Counted from the first letter of the stretch, positions 24,939-34,798 are shown. The stretch is DNA of 64,000 nucleotides from JAABQT01 sp035459025 (GCA_035459025.1 DATHYT010000090.1:1-64000); one strand, 5' to 3'. Notes: generated by a model from the sequence alone, not told the origin. Translations and numbers: made by a program.

Positions 24939-27497
24939 ATGAAAGCGTCATTCTGGAAGTCCGACTGGTTCCTCGGCCTGGTGGTCGTGGTCGTGATGCT
25001 GTTCGCGGGCGGCAGCGACCTGATGCAGAGCCTCGAGCGCAAAGCCTACGACATCGGCGTGCAGAGCTCCGCGCGTGCGCCGTCGGACCGCATCGCGGTG
25101 ATCGCAATCGACGACACCTCGATCGCCAATATCGGCCGCTGGCCGTGGTCGCGCGAGGTGCACGCGCGCATGACCGATCTGCTGGCGGGGGCCCGAGCCA
25201 AGGTGATCGCCAACACGCTGTTCCTGTTCGAGCCGCAGCTCGACCCCGGCTACCAGTACATCACCAAGCTGCTCGAGCTGGCCGCGCGCGCCGACGCGGC
25301 GGCGCCCGCCACGCCCGCCCAGGCCGAGATGCTCGCGCTCCTGCGCTCGGCAGAGGCCGCGCTCAACACCGACCGGCGCCTCGCGGAAAGCTACGCGCGC
25401 GCCGGAAACGTCCTGCTGCCCATGCTCTTCACCATCGACATCCCGCGCGGCAAGCCCGACCGGCCGCTGCCCGACTTCGTGGCGAAGAACGCGATTCCCG
25501 CCGGGCAGCCCGAGCTCGGCGCGCTTCCGGCGGCGGAGGTGTATTTTCCCCTCGAGAACCTCGGCCGCGCGGCGGCGGCGCTCGGGCACCTCAACGCCAA
25601 CCCGGACGTCGACGGCGGCATCCGCACCGAGCCGCTGGTGCTGCGCTACTTCGAGCAGCACTTCCCCTCGCTCTCGCTGATGATCGCCGCGAAGAGCCTG
25701 AACCTCTCGCCCGACGACATCACGATCCGCGCCAACGAGGGCGTCACGCTCGGGCGGCTCAGCATCGGCACCGACCCCGCGCTGCAGATGTACACCTACT
25801 TCTACAAGAACGTCGACGGGCGACCCGCCTTCCAGGTGGACTCGTTCTACGACGTGATCACCGGCAAGATCCCGGCGGCGAAGTACGCCGACAAGATCGT
25901 GCTGATCGGCGCCACCGCGGCGGGTGTGGGCACCACCTCCGTGACGCCGGTGTCCCCGGCAATGGCGCCGGTGCTGACGCTGGCGCATTCGGTGTCCTCG
26001 ATCCTGCAGGAGCACTTCTTCGTGGCGCCGGCCTGGGCCTACCTCGCCTCCTGGGGCGCGTTCCTGCTCGTGGCGCTGTACCTGATCATCCTGCTGCCGC
26101 GTCTCAGCGCGGCGCCGGCGGCGCTGGTGACGGTCCTGGTGCTTGGCGTGCTGATCGGCGTGCACTTCGTCCTCATGACGACGCAGAACACCTGGATGCA
26201 GCTGATGGTGCCGGCGTCGCTGCTGCTCGTGGGCCACGTCGCGCTGGTGACCAAGCGCTTCATCGTCACCGAGGCCGCGAAGGTGAAATCGGACGAGTCC
26301 TCCGCCGAGTCGAACCGCATGCTCGGCATCGCCTACCAGGCGCAGGGGCAGCTGGATCTCGCCTGGGACAAGTTCCGCCAGGTGCCGATGTCGGCGGCGG
26401 TGATGGACAACCTGTACAACCTGGCGCTCGACTTCGAGAGGAAGCGCCAGTTCAACAAGGCGGAATCGGTCTTCCGCCACATGCACGACCACAACCCGAA
26501 ATTCAAGGACCTCGCGAGCCGCCTGTCGCGCGCCAAGCAGCTCTCGGAAACCGTGATCATCGGCGGCGGCTCGACCCACCCGGGCGGTTCGCTCAACCTC
26601 GCCGCGGGCGAGAAGCCCAAGTTCGGCCGCTTCGTGGTGCAAAAGGAACTGGGCAAGGGCGCCATGGGCGTCGTGTACCTGGGCAAGGATCCGAAGATCG
26701 GCCGCGAGGTCGCGATCAAGACGATGGCGCTGGCGCAGGAGTTCGAGGCCGACGAGCTCGCCGAGGTGAAGGAGCGGTTCTTCCGCGAGGCGGAGACCGC
26801 GGGGCGCCTCTCGCACCCGAACATCGTCACCATCTACGATACCGGCGAAGAGCACGACTTCTGCTACATCGCCATGGAGCTGCTCAAAGGCGGTGACCTC
26901 GCGCCGTATGTCAAGGCGCCGAACCTGCTGCCCGGCGACAAGGTGGTGTCGATCGTGGCGCGTGCGGCCGACGCCCTCGGCTACGCGCACAAGCAGGGCG
27001 TCGTGCACCGGGACGTCAAGCCGGCGAACATGATGTACCACCCGGACAGCGACACGCTGAAGCTCACCGACTTCGGTATCGCGCGTCTCACCGATTCGTC
27101 GAAGACCAAGACCGGGATGGTGCTCGGCACGCCGTCCTACATGTCGCCCGAGCAGCTCGCCGGCAAGAGAATCGAGGGGCGCTCCGACCTGTTCTCGCTG
27201 GCGGTGAGCCTGTACCAGTTGCTGTGCGGCAGGCTGCCGTTCGAAGGCGAGTCCATGGCGCAGCTCATGTTCAAGATCGCGAGCGAGCCGCCGACCAGCA
27301 TCCTGACGGTCAATCCGCGCGTGCCGCCGGCACTGGTGGCGTTTCTGGACAAGGCGCTCGCCAAGAATCCCGACGCGCGCTATCAATCGGGCGAGGAGTT
27401 CGCCGCCGCGCTGCGTGCGGCGGCCGGCGCCGCGGGGGGCGCGCGACCGGCGGCGCCGGCCGGCGGCCCGCCCAGAAGCGTGGACATCGAGCTCTGA
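24939..27497 (+). CDS. CHASE2-domain serine/threonine protein kinase
   Basis: An 852-residue membrane kinase. A first helix at about 9-27 is followed by an extracytoplasmic CHASE2 sensor (about 30-370, with IAVIAIDDTSIANIGRWPW and KIVLIGATAAG) and three closely spaced helices (about 370-445). A short TPR-like stretch (about 460-530) leads to a Hanks-type kinase domain (about 562-835): GKGAMGVVYLG loop, VAIKTM lysine, VVHRDVKPANMM catalytic loop, LTDFGIARL, and GTPSYMSPEQL. The C-terminus is Ala/Pro-rich. GGGGAGG lies before the ATG. It leads a signalling operon with its likely phosphatase and an FHA reader. The signal sensed by CHASE2 is unknown. Confidence 0.93.
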   Translation: MKASFWKSDWFLGLVVVVVMLFAGGSDLMQSLERKAYDIGVQSSARAPSDRIAVIAIDDTSIANIGRWPWSREVHARMTDLLAGARAKVIANTLFLFEPQLDPGYQYITKLLELAARADAAAPATPAQAEMLALLRSAEAALNTDRRLAESYARAGNVLLPMLFTIDIPRGKPDRPLPDFVAKNAIPAGQPELGALPAAEVYFPLENLGRAAAALGHLNANPDVDGGIRTEPLVLRYFEQHFPSLSLMIAAKSLNLSPDDITIRANEGVTLGRLSIGTDPALQMYTYFYKNVDGRPAFQVDSFYDVITGKIPAAKYADKIVLIGATAAGVGTTSVTPVSPAMAPVLTLAHSVSSILQEHFFVAPAWAYLASWGAFLLVALYLIILLPRLSAAPAALVTVLVLGVLIGVHFVLMTTQNTWMQLMVPASLLLVGHVALVTKRFIVTEAAKVKSDESSAESNRMLGIAYQAQGQLDLAWDKFRQVPMSAAVMDNLYNLALDFERKRQFNKAESVFRHMHDHNPKFKDLASRLSRAKQLSETVIIGGGSTHPGGSLNLAAGEKPKFGRFVVQKELGKGAMGVVYLGKDPKIGREVAIKTMALAQEFEADELAEVKERFFREAETAGRLSHPNIVTIYDTGEEHDFCYIAMELLKGGDLAPYVKAPNLLPGDKVVSIVARAADALGYAHKQGVVHRDVKPANMMYHPDSDTLKLTDFGIARLTDSSKTKTGMVLGTPSYMSPEQLAGKRIEGRSDLFSLAVSLYQLLCGRLPFEGESMAQLMFKIASEPPTSILTVNPRVPPALVAFLDKALAKNPDARYQSGEEFAAALRAAAGAAGGARPAAPAGGPPRSVDIEL

Positions 27498-27501
27498 GCC
27501 C

Positions 27502-28326
27502 ATGGATCTGAGCCAGGTCCTCGAGATCGCGTCGTGCACCGACCCGGGCATGGTGCGCTCGCACAACGAGGATTCGATCGCCGCCGATCCCGCCAGCGGC
27601 CTGGTGGTGCTCGCCGACGGCATGGGCGGCTACAACGCCGGCGAGGTCGCGAGCGGCATGGCGACCACGGTGATCACCACGGAGATCCGGCAGCTGCTCG
27701 CCAAGGTGAGGCCCTACGACGTCGATCCGGAATCGAACAAGATCATCGCCGGACAGATGGTGCGCGAGCAGGTGATGAAGGCCAACACCTCGATCTACCA
27801 GGCCGCGCAGAGCCAGCCGCAGTACGCGGGCATGGGCACCACGCTCGTGGTGTGCCTGTTCTACGACAACAAGGCGCTGGTGGCGCACCTTGGCGACTCG
27901 CGCCTGTACCGCATGCGCGACGGCACGCTCAAGCAGGTGACGCGCGACCATTCGCTGCTGCAGGAGCAGATCGACTCGGGCCTGATCACGGCGGAGCAGG
28001 CCAAGCACGCGCAGCACAAGAATCTCGTCACCCGGGCGCTCGGCATCGACCCGGCGGTCGAGCCCGAGATTCGAGAGTACGAGACGCGGCCCGGCGACAT
28101 CTACCTGCTGTGCTCGGACGGGCTGTGCGACATGGTCACGGACGAGGACATCAGCATGACGCTGGAGGCGCTCGGCGCAAACCTGAAGCTCGCCGCGCAG
28201 CAGCTGGTGCAGATGGCCAATGACAACGGCGGCAAAGACAACGTTTCGGTTATACTCGTGCGCGTCCAGCGGGAGTACCCCGCCGCCCGCGGCGTGATGG
28301 GGAAGTTTCTAGGATGGCTAAAATAG
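27502..28326 (+). CDS. PP2C-family protein serine/threonine phosphatase
   Basis: A 274-residue cytosolic phosphatase of the Stp/PrpC type. The metal-binding motifs are all visible: SHNEDSIAADP, LADGMGGYNAGEVAS, GMGTTLVV, VAHLGDSRLYRM, LLCSDGLCDMV and GKDNVSVILV. It should reverse phosphorylation by the kinase encoded just upstream. The ATG at 27502 starts 4 bp after the kinase stop and is chosen because the PP2C fold begins there; a longer frame overlaps the kinase gene without homology. Confidence 0.93.
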   Translation: MDLSQVLEIASCTDPGMVRSHNEDSIAADPASGLVVLADGMGGYNAGEVASGMATTVITTEIRQLLAKVRPYDVDPESNKIIAGQMVREQVMKANTSIYQAAQSQPQYAGMGTTLVVCLFYDNKALVAHLGDSRLYRMRDGTLKQVTRDHSLLQEQIDSGLITAEQAKHAQHKNLVTRALGIDPAVEPEIREYETRPGDIYLLCSDGLCDMVTDEDISMTLEALGANLKLAAQQLVQMANDNGGKDNVSVILVRVQREYPAARGVMGKFLGWLK

Positions 28327-28342
28327 GCTCCAGGGGTCGGCT

Positions 28343-29239
28343 ATGGCGAAACTGATACTCAGCATGGACGGGCTGGTGCTCAAGGAGATCCCCTTGAGCA
28401 AGGAGCGCACCACCATCGGCCGCAAGCCGCACAACGACATCCAGATCGACAACCTCGCAGTGAGCGGCGAGCACGCGGTGATCGTTACCATCCTGAACGA
28501 CTGCTTCCTCGAGGACCTCGGCAGCACCAACGGGACCCTGGTCAACGGCAACCCGGTCAAGAAGCACTTCCTGCAGAACAACGACGTCGTCGAGCTGGGC
28601 AAGTACCGCCTGAAGTTCGTCGGCGAGGCGCCGGTGCCGGCGGCCACCGCCGAGAGGGCGGACTTCGAGAAGACCATGGTGCTGCGCCCATCGGCGATTA
28701 AGGCGGCCGCCGACCAGGCGCGGGCGATGGGCGCGGGCGGCGCCGAGGCGGCGCGCGCGTCGGCTGCGCAGCAGGCCGCGGCCAGCGCGACCTCCATGGG
28801 CACTGCCGAGAGGGCCACGCCCACGCCGACGCCATCGCCGACGGCCACCACGCCGCTGTCGTCGCCAGCGGCCACCACGCCGACGCCCATCCCGGCGCTC
28901 GCGCGGCCCCCCGCCGCCGCCCCGGCCGCCCCGGCCGCCGCGGCCCCTGCCGCCGCGGCGCCGAAAAGCCCGCACCCGCTTGGTGCGATCCAGATCCTGT
29001 CGGGCGGCAACGCCGGCAAGGAGCTCGAGCTCGCCAAGCCGCTGACCACCCTCGGCAAACCGGGCGTGCAGGTGGCGGTGCTGACGCGCCGCCCGCAGGG
29101 CTACTTCATCACCCACGTCGAGGGCGCGAACCCGCCGCAGGTGAACGGTCAGGCCATCGGTACCGCGCCGCACGCGCTCAAGGACCACGACGTCGTCGAG
29201 CTGGCGGGCGTCAAGATGGAGTTCTTCCTGAAGGGATGA
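28343..29239 (+). CDS. FHA-domain protein with Ala/Pro/Thr linker
   Basis: A 298-residue protein. An N-terminal forkhead-associated domain (about 15-95) has TIGRKPHNDIQI, AVSGEHAV and LGSTNGTLVNG, the phosphothreonine-binding signature. A long low-complexity linker (about 115-215, rich in Ala, Pro and Thr) joins it to a C-terminal second FHA-like fold (about 218-298) that lacks the clear GR-S-N set. It would bind phosphorylated targets of the neighbouring kinase. The linker Thr residues are possible phosphorylation sites. It lies 16 bp after the phosphatase gene. Confidence 0.88.
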   Translation: MAKLILSMDGLVLKEIPLSKERTTIGRKPHNDIQIDNLAVSGEHAVIVTILNDCFLEDLGSTNGTLVNGNPVKKHFLQNNDVVELGKYRLKFVGEAPVPAATAERADFEKTMVLRPSAIKAAADQARAMGAGGAEAARASAAQQAAASATSMGTAERATPTPTPSPTATTPLSSPAATTPTPIPALARPPAAAPAAPAAAAPAAAAPKSPHPLGAIQILSGGNAGKELELAKPLTTLGKPGVQVAVLTRRPQGYFITHVEGANPPQVNGQAIGTAPHALKDHDVVELAGVKMEFFLKG

Positions 29240-29294
29240 GCCGCGGCGCGGCACCGCGCCCCGCCCGCGGCTCCGCCGGCCCGACGGACCGCGC

Positions 29295-31514
29295 GTGAAA
29301 CAGAACCTAGTCCGCATCGTCCTCGGGCTCGTCATCACGCTGTTCTTCATCGGCCACGCGGCGCGCTACTACGAGGTGCCGTTCATCACGCGGCTCGACA
29401 ACATCATGTACGACGCGCGCCTGCAGGTGACCATGCCGCGCGGGGTGGACGAGCGCGTCGTGATCCTGGACATAGACGAGAAGAGCCTGCAGGAGGTGGC
29501 ACGCTGGCCCTGGCCGCGCGACATCATGGCGGACCTGGTCGAGAAGCTGTTCACGACCTACGACGTCGGCATCGTCGCGTTCGACGTGGTGTTCGCCGAG
29601 GCCGACCATTCGTCCGGAATCCGCGCGCTGGACCAGCTTGCGCAGGGGCAGCTCAAGGACGTGCCGAGCTTCCTGGAGTCCTACCGCGACCTGCGCCCGC
29701 GGCTGGACAATGACGGGCGATTCGCGCAGGCGATCAAGGGCAAGCCGGTGGTGCTCGGCTATTACCTGAACAGTGAGCAGGACGCGAAGCGCATTGCCGC
29801 GATTCCGGAGCCGGTGCTTCCCAAGGGCACCTTCCAGGGACGCAACATCCCGTTCACCACCTGGGTGGGCTACGGCGGCAACCTGGTCCAGTTCACGAAG
29901 AACGCCGCCAGCGCCGGGCACTTCAACCCGATCACCGATCCCGACGGCGTGGTGCGGCGGGTGCCGATGCTCGCCGAGCTCGATGGCGCATATTACGAGG
30001 CGCTGTCGCTCGCCGTCGTGCGCACGATCCTTGGCTTTCCGAAGGTCGAGCCGGGCTACGCGCCCGACCGCTTTCTGCAACGCGGCTACACCGGACTGGA
30101 GTGGCTGCAGGTCGGCCCGCTCGCCATCCCCGTGGACGAGACCGCGAGCGCGCTGATTCCGTATCGCGGCCGCAAGGGCAGCTTCGCCTACGTGTCGCTG
30201 GCGGACGTGCTCGCGGAGCGCGTGCCGGCGGAGCGCCTGAAAGGCAAGATTGCGCTGATCGGCACCACCGCGCCGGGCCTGCTCGACCTGCGCTCGACGC
30301 CTGTCGACAACGTTTATCCGGGGGTGGAAGTGCACGCCAACCTGATTGCCGGCATGCTCGACAGGAACATCAAGCTGAAGCCGCCCTACATGCTCGGCGC
30401 GGAAGTGGTGCTGCTGCTGGTGACCGGGGTCGCGCTGTCGCTCCTGATCCCGATTCTCGCCCCGCTGTGGGCGACCCTCGCCACGCTGGCGAGCATGATG
30501 GCGATCACGGGGCTGAACGTGGTGGTCTGGACCGAGGCCGGTATGGTGCTGCCGCTCGCCGCGTCGCTGCTGATGACGCTTTCGCTCTATACCGTCAACA
30601 TGGCCTACGGCTATTTCGTGGAGGCGCGCTCCAAGCGCCAGTTCACGGAGCTGTTCGGCCAGTACGTGCCGCCGGAGCTGGTCGACCGCATGGCGCGCGA
30701 TCCGCAGAAGTACAACATGGAGCCGCGCGCCGCCGAGCTCACGATCCTGTTCTCGGACGTACGCGGCTTCACCAGCATCTCGGAGGCGCTCAAGCCGGAG
30801 GAGCTGCGCGAGTACATTAACGAGTACCTCACCGTCATGAGCGGGATCATCCGCAGCCGCCACCACGGCACGCTCGACAAGTACATCGGCGATGCCATCA
30901 TGGCGTTCTGGGGCGCGCCGGTGGACGACGCGCAGCACGCAAGGAACGGCGTTCTCGCGGCGCTCGACATGCAGAAGGAGTGCAGGGTCCTCAACGAGAA
31001 ATTTGCCGCGCGCGGGTGGCCGACGCTCAAGATCGGCGTCGGCGTGAATACCGGCAACGTACGCGTGGGCGACATGGGCTCGCGGGTGCGGCGCGCCTAC
31101 ACCGTGATCGGCGATCCGGTGAACGTGGCCTCGCGGCTGGAAGGCCGCACCAAGGGCTACGGCGTCGGCACCCTGGTCGGCGAGGCGACGCGCAGGCACG
31201 TCAAGGACGTCGTATTCCGCGAGGTGGACCGGATCAAGGTCAAGGGCAAGGACGAGGCGGTCACCATCTACGAGCCGCTCGGCTTGGAAGGCGAGGTCGA
31301 GCGCACGGCCCTGGACGAGCTGAAGCTCTGGAACCCGGCCCTGCGCGCCTACCGCGCCCAGCAGTGGGATCAGGTCGAGGTGGCACTGCTCAATCTGCAA
31401 CGCATGAGCCCGGATTGCGGTCTGTACCAGGTGTACGCGGACAAGGTGGCGGAGAAGCGCCGCAACCCGCCGCCGCCGGACTGGGACGGCGTCGCGGTGT
31501 TCGACGAGAAATAG
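29295..31514 (+). CDS. CHASE2-domain class III adenylate/guanylate cyclase
   Basis: A 739-residue membrane cyclase. A helix at about 5-22 precedes a CHASE2 sensor (about 25-350, with ERVVILDIDEKSLQEVARWPW and KIALIGTTAPG), then three helices (about 370-445). The class III cyclase domain (about 475-660) has both metal aspartates (LFSDVRGFTS, YIGDAIMAFWG) and GVNTGNVRVGDMGS with YTVIGDPVNVASRLE. Its sensor has the same architecture as that of the kinase at 24939, so both may read a related signal. cAMP is the likelier product, but selectivity cannot be fixed by eye. The GTG start at 29295 lacks a strong Shine-Dalgarno. The 55-bp gap before it holds only GC-rich small hairpins. Confidence 0.92.
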   Translation: MKQNLVRIVLGLVITLFFIGHAARYYEVPFITRLDNIMYDARLQVTMPRGVDERVVILDIDEKSLQEVARWPWPRDIMADLVEKLFTTYDVGIVAFDVVFAEADHSSGIRALDQLAQGQLKDVPSFLESYRDLRPRLDNDGRFAQAIKGKPVVLGYYLNSEQDAKRIAAIPEPVLPKGTFQGRNIPFTTWVGYGGNLVQFTKNAASAGHFNPITDPDGVVRRVPMLAELDGAYYEALSLAVVRTILGFPKVEPGYAPDRFLQRGYTGLEWLQVGPLAIPVDETASALIPYRGRKGSFAYVSLADVLAERVPAERLKGKIALIGTTAPGLLDLRSTPVDNVYPGVEVHANLIAGMLDRNIKLKPPYMLGAEVVLLLVTGVALSLLIPILAPLWATLATLASMMAITGLNVVVWTEAGMVLPLAASLLMTLSLYTVNMAYGYFVEARSKRQFTELFGQYVPPELVDRMARDPQKYNMEPRAAELTILFSDVRGFTSISEALKPEELREYINEYLTVMSGIIRSRHHGTLDKYIGDAIMAFWGAPVDDAQHARNGVLAALDMQKECRVLNEKFAARGWPTLKIGVGVNTGNVRVGDMGSRVRRAYTVIGDPVNVASRLEGRTKGYGVGTLVGEATRRHVKDVVFREVDRIKVKGKDEAVTIYEPLGLEGEVERTALDELKLWNPALRAYRAQQWDQVEVALLNLQRMSPDCGLYQVYADKVAEKRRNPPPPDWDGVAVFDEK

Positions 31515-31520
31515 GCGCGT

Positions 31521-32288
31521 ATGAGGCTCAAGGTTCTCGGCTGCTCCGGCGGCATCGGCGGGCGGCACATGCGCACCACCTCGTTCCTGGTCGACGGCGA
31601 CGTGCTGCTCGACGCGGGCACGGGCGTGGGCGACCTGTCGCTGGCCGAGCTGTCGCTGGTCGACCACATCTTCGTCACCCATTCGCACCTGGATCACGTA
31701 GCCTCGATCGCGTTCATCGCCGACACCGTCGGCGGCATGCGCTCCAAGCCGATCCTGGTGCACGCGCTGCCCGAGACCATCGCCATCCTGAAGGATCACA
31801 TCTTCAACTGGGAGATCTGGCCGGACTTTACGCAGATCCCGACGCCCGAAGCGCCATTCATGCGCTACGAGGAAATTGCGCTGGGCCGCACGGTGACGCT
31901 CGCGGGCCGCGCGTTCACGCCGCTGCCGGCGATCCACACGGTGCCGGCGGTCGGCTTCCGGCTCGATAGCGGCAGCGGCAGCCTGGTGTTCACCGGCGAT
32001 ACCGGCCCGAACGACGCGCTGTGGAAGATCGTGAATGGCATCGACAACCTGAAATTCCTCATCATCGAGACTGCGTTCGCCGACAAGGATCGCCAGCTCG
32101 CCGAGCTCTCGCAGCACCTGTGCCCCTCGATGCTCGCCGAGGAGCTAGTGAAATTCGAGCTCGACGCCGAGGTGTACGTCACCCACCTCAAGCCCGGCGA
32201 GACCGAGCTCACGATGCAGGAGATCGAGGAGTCCTCGGGCCGGCTGCAGCCGCGCATGCTGCAGAACAACCAGGTTTTTGAATTTTGA
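31521..32288 (+). CDS. Metallo-beta-lactamase-fold cyclic-nucleotide phosphodiesterase-like protein
   Basis: A 255-residue protein with the metallo-hydrolase motif THSHLDHVA (about 53-61), a further metal histidine in AIHTVPAVGF, and FTGDTGPND plus VTHLKPGE later on. The overall pattern resembles class II 3',5'-cyclic-nucleotide phosphodiesterases and related MBL-fold hydrolases. It begins 6 bp after the cyclase stop, which supports a role in removing the cyclase product. No signal peptide is present, so it acts in the cytoplasm. Another MBL hydrolase activity cannot be excluded. Confidence 0.82.
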   Translation: MRLKVLGCSGGIGGRHMRTTSFLVDGDVLLDAGTGVGDLSLAELSLVDHIFVTHSHLDHVASIAFIADTVGGMRSKPILVHALPETIAILKDHIFNWEIWPDFTQIPTPEAPFMRYEEIALGRTVTLAGRAFTPLPAIHTVPAVGFRLDSGSGSLVFTGDTGPNDALWKIVNGIDNLKFLIIETAFADKDRQLAELSQHLCPSMLAEELVKFELDAEVYVTHLKPGETELTMQEIEESSGRLQPRMLQNNQVFEF

Positions 32289-32412
32289 CCGCGCGCGGAG
32301 CCGTCGGACGTGAAAAACCGCCTAAAAATCAGGGCGGTGGCGGTCGGCGGCGGTTGAATGTTTGCGCACCGGACGATAGCATAGCCGGCAAGCCCGAATC
32401 GAGAGGTCCACG
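32289..32412. other. Intergenic region before the GAF-ATPase gene
   Basis: A 124-bp gap without a gene. It contains an imperfect GC-rich hairpin (ACCGCC 32317-32322 with GGCGGT 32333-32338) with no T-run on the plus strand, and an AT-richer stretch (ACGATAGCATAG, 32373-32384) that could hold a promoter for the downstream gene. Nothing here is firm. Confidence 0.3.
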
Positions 32413-34776
32413 ATGAGCGCCGTTCTCAGCCCACACGCTGCGCCGCAGACTGACGTCAGCGTCCGGCTCGCGTTCCAGAAGCAGCTGCAGGCGGTCACCA
32501 ACAAGATCCACGCCACCAGCAACATCGACGAGATCATGCTCGAGGTGAGCGCGGACATCTGCGTGCTGTTTAACGCCGACCGCCTGACGATCTACTCGAT
32601 CAGCGAGGACAAGCAGGCCATCGTCTCCAAGGTGAAGACGGGCCTCAACTCGTTCAAGGACCTGAAGCTGCCGATCGCCGAGCACTCGATCGCGGGCTAC
32701 GTCGCGCTCGCCAAGAAGACGGTCAACCTGAAGGACGTCTACGACGACGCCGAGCTGAAGGCGCTCAACCCGAACCTGCGCTTCCTGCAGGAAGTCGACA
32801 AGCGCACCGGCTACCGCACCAAGCAGATGCTGGTGGCGCCGATCGTGGACGGCCAGGAGCTGATCGGCGTCATCCAGATCATCAACAACAAGGCCGGCGT
32901 GCCGTTCGGCCCGCTGACCGAGGACGGCGTCGGCGAGCTGTCGCAGACGCTGGCGATCGCTTTCCGCCAGCGGCAGAAGCCGCAGCTCGTCAAGACCAAG
33001 TACGACTACCTGATCTCGGACGCGGTGCTCTCGGCGGGCGAGTTCGAGCTCGCTTCGCGCCAGGCGCGCAAGAAGGCCGTCGACGTCGAGGCGGTGCTCG
33101 CCGAGGAATTCCAGGTCAAGATCCCGGCGATCGGCGCGGCGCTGTCGAAGTTCTTCGGCGTGCCCTACGAGCCCTACAAGCAGGACCGCGTGAAGCCGAT
33201 GGAGCTGCTGAAGAACCTGAAGCGCGAGTACGTCGAGCAGAACCAGTGGCTGCCGATAGACGATACCAAGGAAGGCCTGGTGGTGGTGTGCCTGGACCCG
33301 GAGCGCATCCGCAGCTCGCGCATCGCCTCCAACGTGTTCCCGAAGGCGAAGATCGTCTACCGTGTCACGACGCAGAGGGAGTTCAAGGAAACCGTCAACC
33401 TGTTCTACGGCGCCGAGTCCGTGGACATGGGCGACATCGGCGACATGCTGTCGAGCCTCGACGACGAGGCCGACGGGGCGATGGAGGGGGTGACGGCGGA
33501 CGAGGCCTCCGCCGCCGCCGACAACGAGCTGGTGAAGCTGGTCAACAAGATCATCGTCGATGCCTACAACCAGGGGGCGTCCGACATCCATATCGAGCCG
33601 TACCCCGGCAAGGTGAAGACCGAGATCCGCTTCCGCCGCGACGGCGACCTGGGCCCTTACATCGAGGTGCCCGCGAGCTACCGGTCGGCGCTCGCCGCGC
33701 GCATCAAGATCATGTGCGACCTGGATATTTCGGAGAAGCGCCGTCCGCAGGACGGCAAGATCAAGTTCAAGAAGTTCGGGCCGCTCGACATCGAGCTGCG
33801 CGTGGCGACGATTCCCACGGCCGGCGGCGTCGAGGACATCGTGATGCGGATTCTCGCCGCCGGCGAGCCGATGCCGCTGGACAAGATGGGCTTCACCAAG
33901 ACGAACGAGGGCAAGCTGAAGGACACGGTGAGCAAGCCCTACGGCCTGTTCTTCGTCTGCGGCCCGACCGGCTCGGGCAAGACCACGACGCTGCACTCGG
34001 TGCTCAAGTTCCTCAACACGCCGGAAACCAAGATCTGGACCGCGGAGGACCCGGTCGAGATCACGCAGAAGGGCTTGCGCCAGGTGCAGGTGAACAAGAA
34101 GGCGGGCCTGGACTTCGCCGCGGTGATGAAGTCGTTCCTGCGCGCCGATCCGGACATCATCATGGTCGGCGAGATGCGCGACAAGGAGACCACCTCGACC
34201 GGCATCGAAGCTTCGCTCACCGGCCACCTCGTGTTCGCCACGCTGCACACCAACTCGGCGCCGGAATCCATCACGCGCTTGCTCGACATGGGCATGGACC
34301 CTTTCAACTTCTCGGACGCGCTGCTCGGCATCCTTGCGCAGCGCCTCGCCCGGCGCCTGTGCAGCTGCAAGCAGACCTATACGCCCGAGTCGGCCGAGCT
34401 GACCGCGTTCCTGCGCGAGTATTGCGACGAGCTGCAGAACACGGCGCGCTTCAAGGCCGACCCGAAGGGCGCGATGGAAGCCGTGTACAAGGACTGGGTG
34501 CGGCACTACGGCAACGACAAGGGTCAGCTCACGTTCTACAAGCCCGTGGGCTGCGACAAGTGCGGCGGCAGCGGCTTCAAAGGACGCTGCGGCCTGCACG
34601 AGCTGCTGATCGCCTCGGACCGCCTGAAGAAGGCGATCCAGGAGCACGCGCGCGTGGCCGAGATGCTGGCGATCTGCCTGGAGGAGGGCATGCGCACGCT
34701 GAAGCAGGACGGGATGGAGAAGTGCCTGATGGGAGTCACGCACCTGAAGGAAGTGCGCTCGGTCTGCATCAAGTGA
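32413..34776 (+). CDS. GAF-domain PilB/GspE-type assembly ATPase
   Basis: A 787-residue protein. An N-terminal GAF domain (about 20-185, ending LVAPIVDGQELIGVIQIINN) precedes a PilB/GspE N-terminal adaptor region (about 200-340) and the secretion ATPase (about 370-770). Walker A is CGPTGSGKTTTLHSVL (near residue 515), followed by WTAEDPVEIT, the Asp-rich box DPDIIMVGEMRD and ATLHTNSA. Zn-binding cysteines occur in LCSCKQ and CDKCGGSGFKGRCGLHE. The ATPase class powers type IV pilus extension or type II secretion. A GAF sensor fused in front is unusual and suggests ligand control of the motor. It ends 22 bp before the GAF-HD-GYP gene. Confidence 0.9.
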   Translation: MSAVLSPHAAPQTDVSVRLAFQKQLQAVTNKIHATSNIDEIMLEVSADICVLFNADRLTIYSISEDKQAIVSKVKTGLNSFKDLKLPIAEHSIAGYVALAKKTVNLKDVYDDAELKALNPNLRFLQEVDKRTGYRTKQMLVAPIVDGQELIGVIQIINNKAGVPFGPLTEDGVGELSQTLAIAFRQRQKPQLVKTKYDYLISDAVLSAGEFELASRQARKKAVDVEAVLAEEFQVKIPAIGAALSKFFGVPYEPYKQDRVKPMELLKNLKREYVEQNQWLPIDDTKEGLVVVCLDPERIRSSRIASNVFPKAKIVYRVTTQREFKETVNLFYGAESVDMGDIGDMLSSLDDEADGAMEGVTADEASAAADNELVKLVNKIIVDAYNQGASDIHIEPYPGKVKTEIRFRRDGDLGPYIEVPASYRSALAARIKIMCDLDISEKRRPQDGKIKFKKFGPLDIELRVATIPTAGGVEDIVMRILAAGEPMPLDKMGFTKTNEGKLKDTVSKPYGLFFVCGPTGSGKTTTLHSVLKFLNTPETKIWTAEDPVEITQKGLRQVQVNKKAGLDFAAVMKSFLRADPDIIMVGEMRDKETTSTGIEASLTGHLVFATLHTNSAPESITRLLDMGMDPFNFSDALLGILAQRLARRLCSCKQTYTPESAELTAFLREYCDELQNTARFKADPKGAMEAVYKDWVRHYGNDKGQLTFYKPVGCDKCGGSGFKGRCGLHELLIASDRLKKAIQEHARVAEMLAICLEEGMRTLKQDGMEKCLMGVTHLKEVRSVCIK

Positions 34777-34798
34777 GGCGGCGCCGCCTGGCGAGCGC

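Noticed and set aside
28800..28970. Low-complexity Ala/Pro/Thr codon stretch in the FHA gene as a DNA repeat or recombination site
   Set aside because: The frame is intact and the bias is at the protein level, a normal flexible linker; no exact tandem unit is kept.
29240..29294. GC-rich inverted repeats between the FHA and cyclase genes as a terminator
   Set aside because: Stems are short, with loops of about four bases and no T-run; the genes around them are co-directed and functionally linked.
32317..32338. Hairpin ACCGCC/GGCGGT as a terminator of the phosphodiesterase gene
   Set aside because: On the plus strand there is no T-run after the stem. A T-run occurs only on the minus strand, where no gene ends, and the loop is large.
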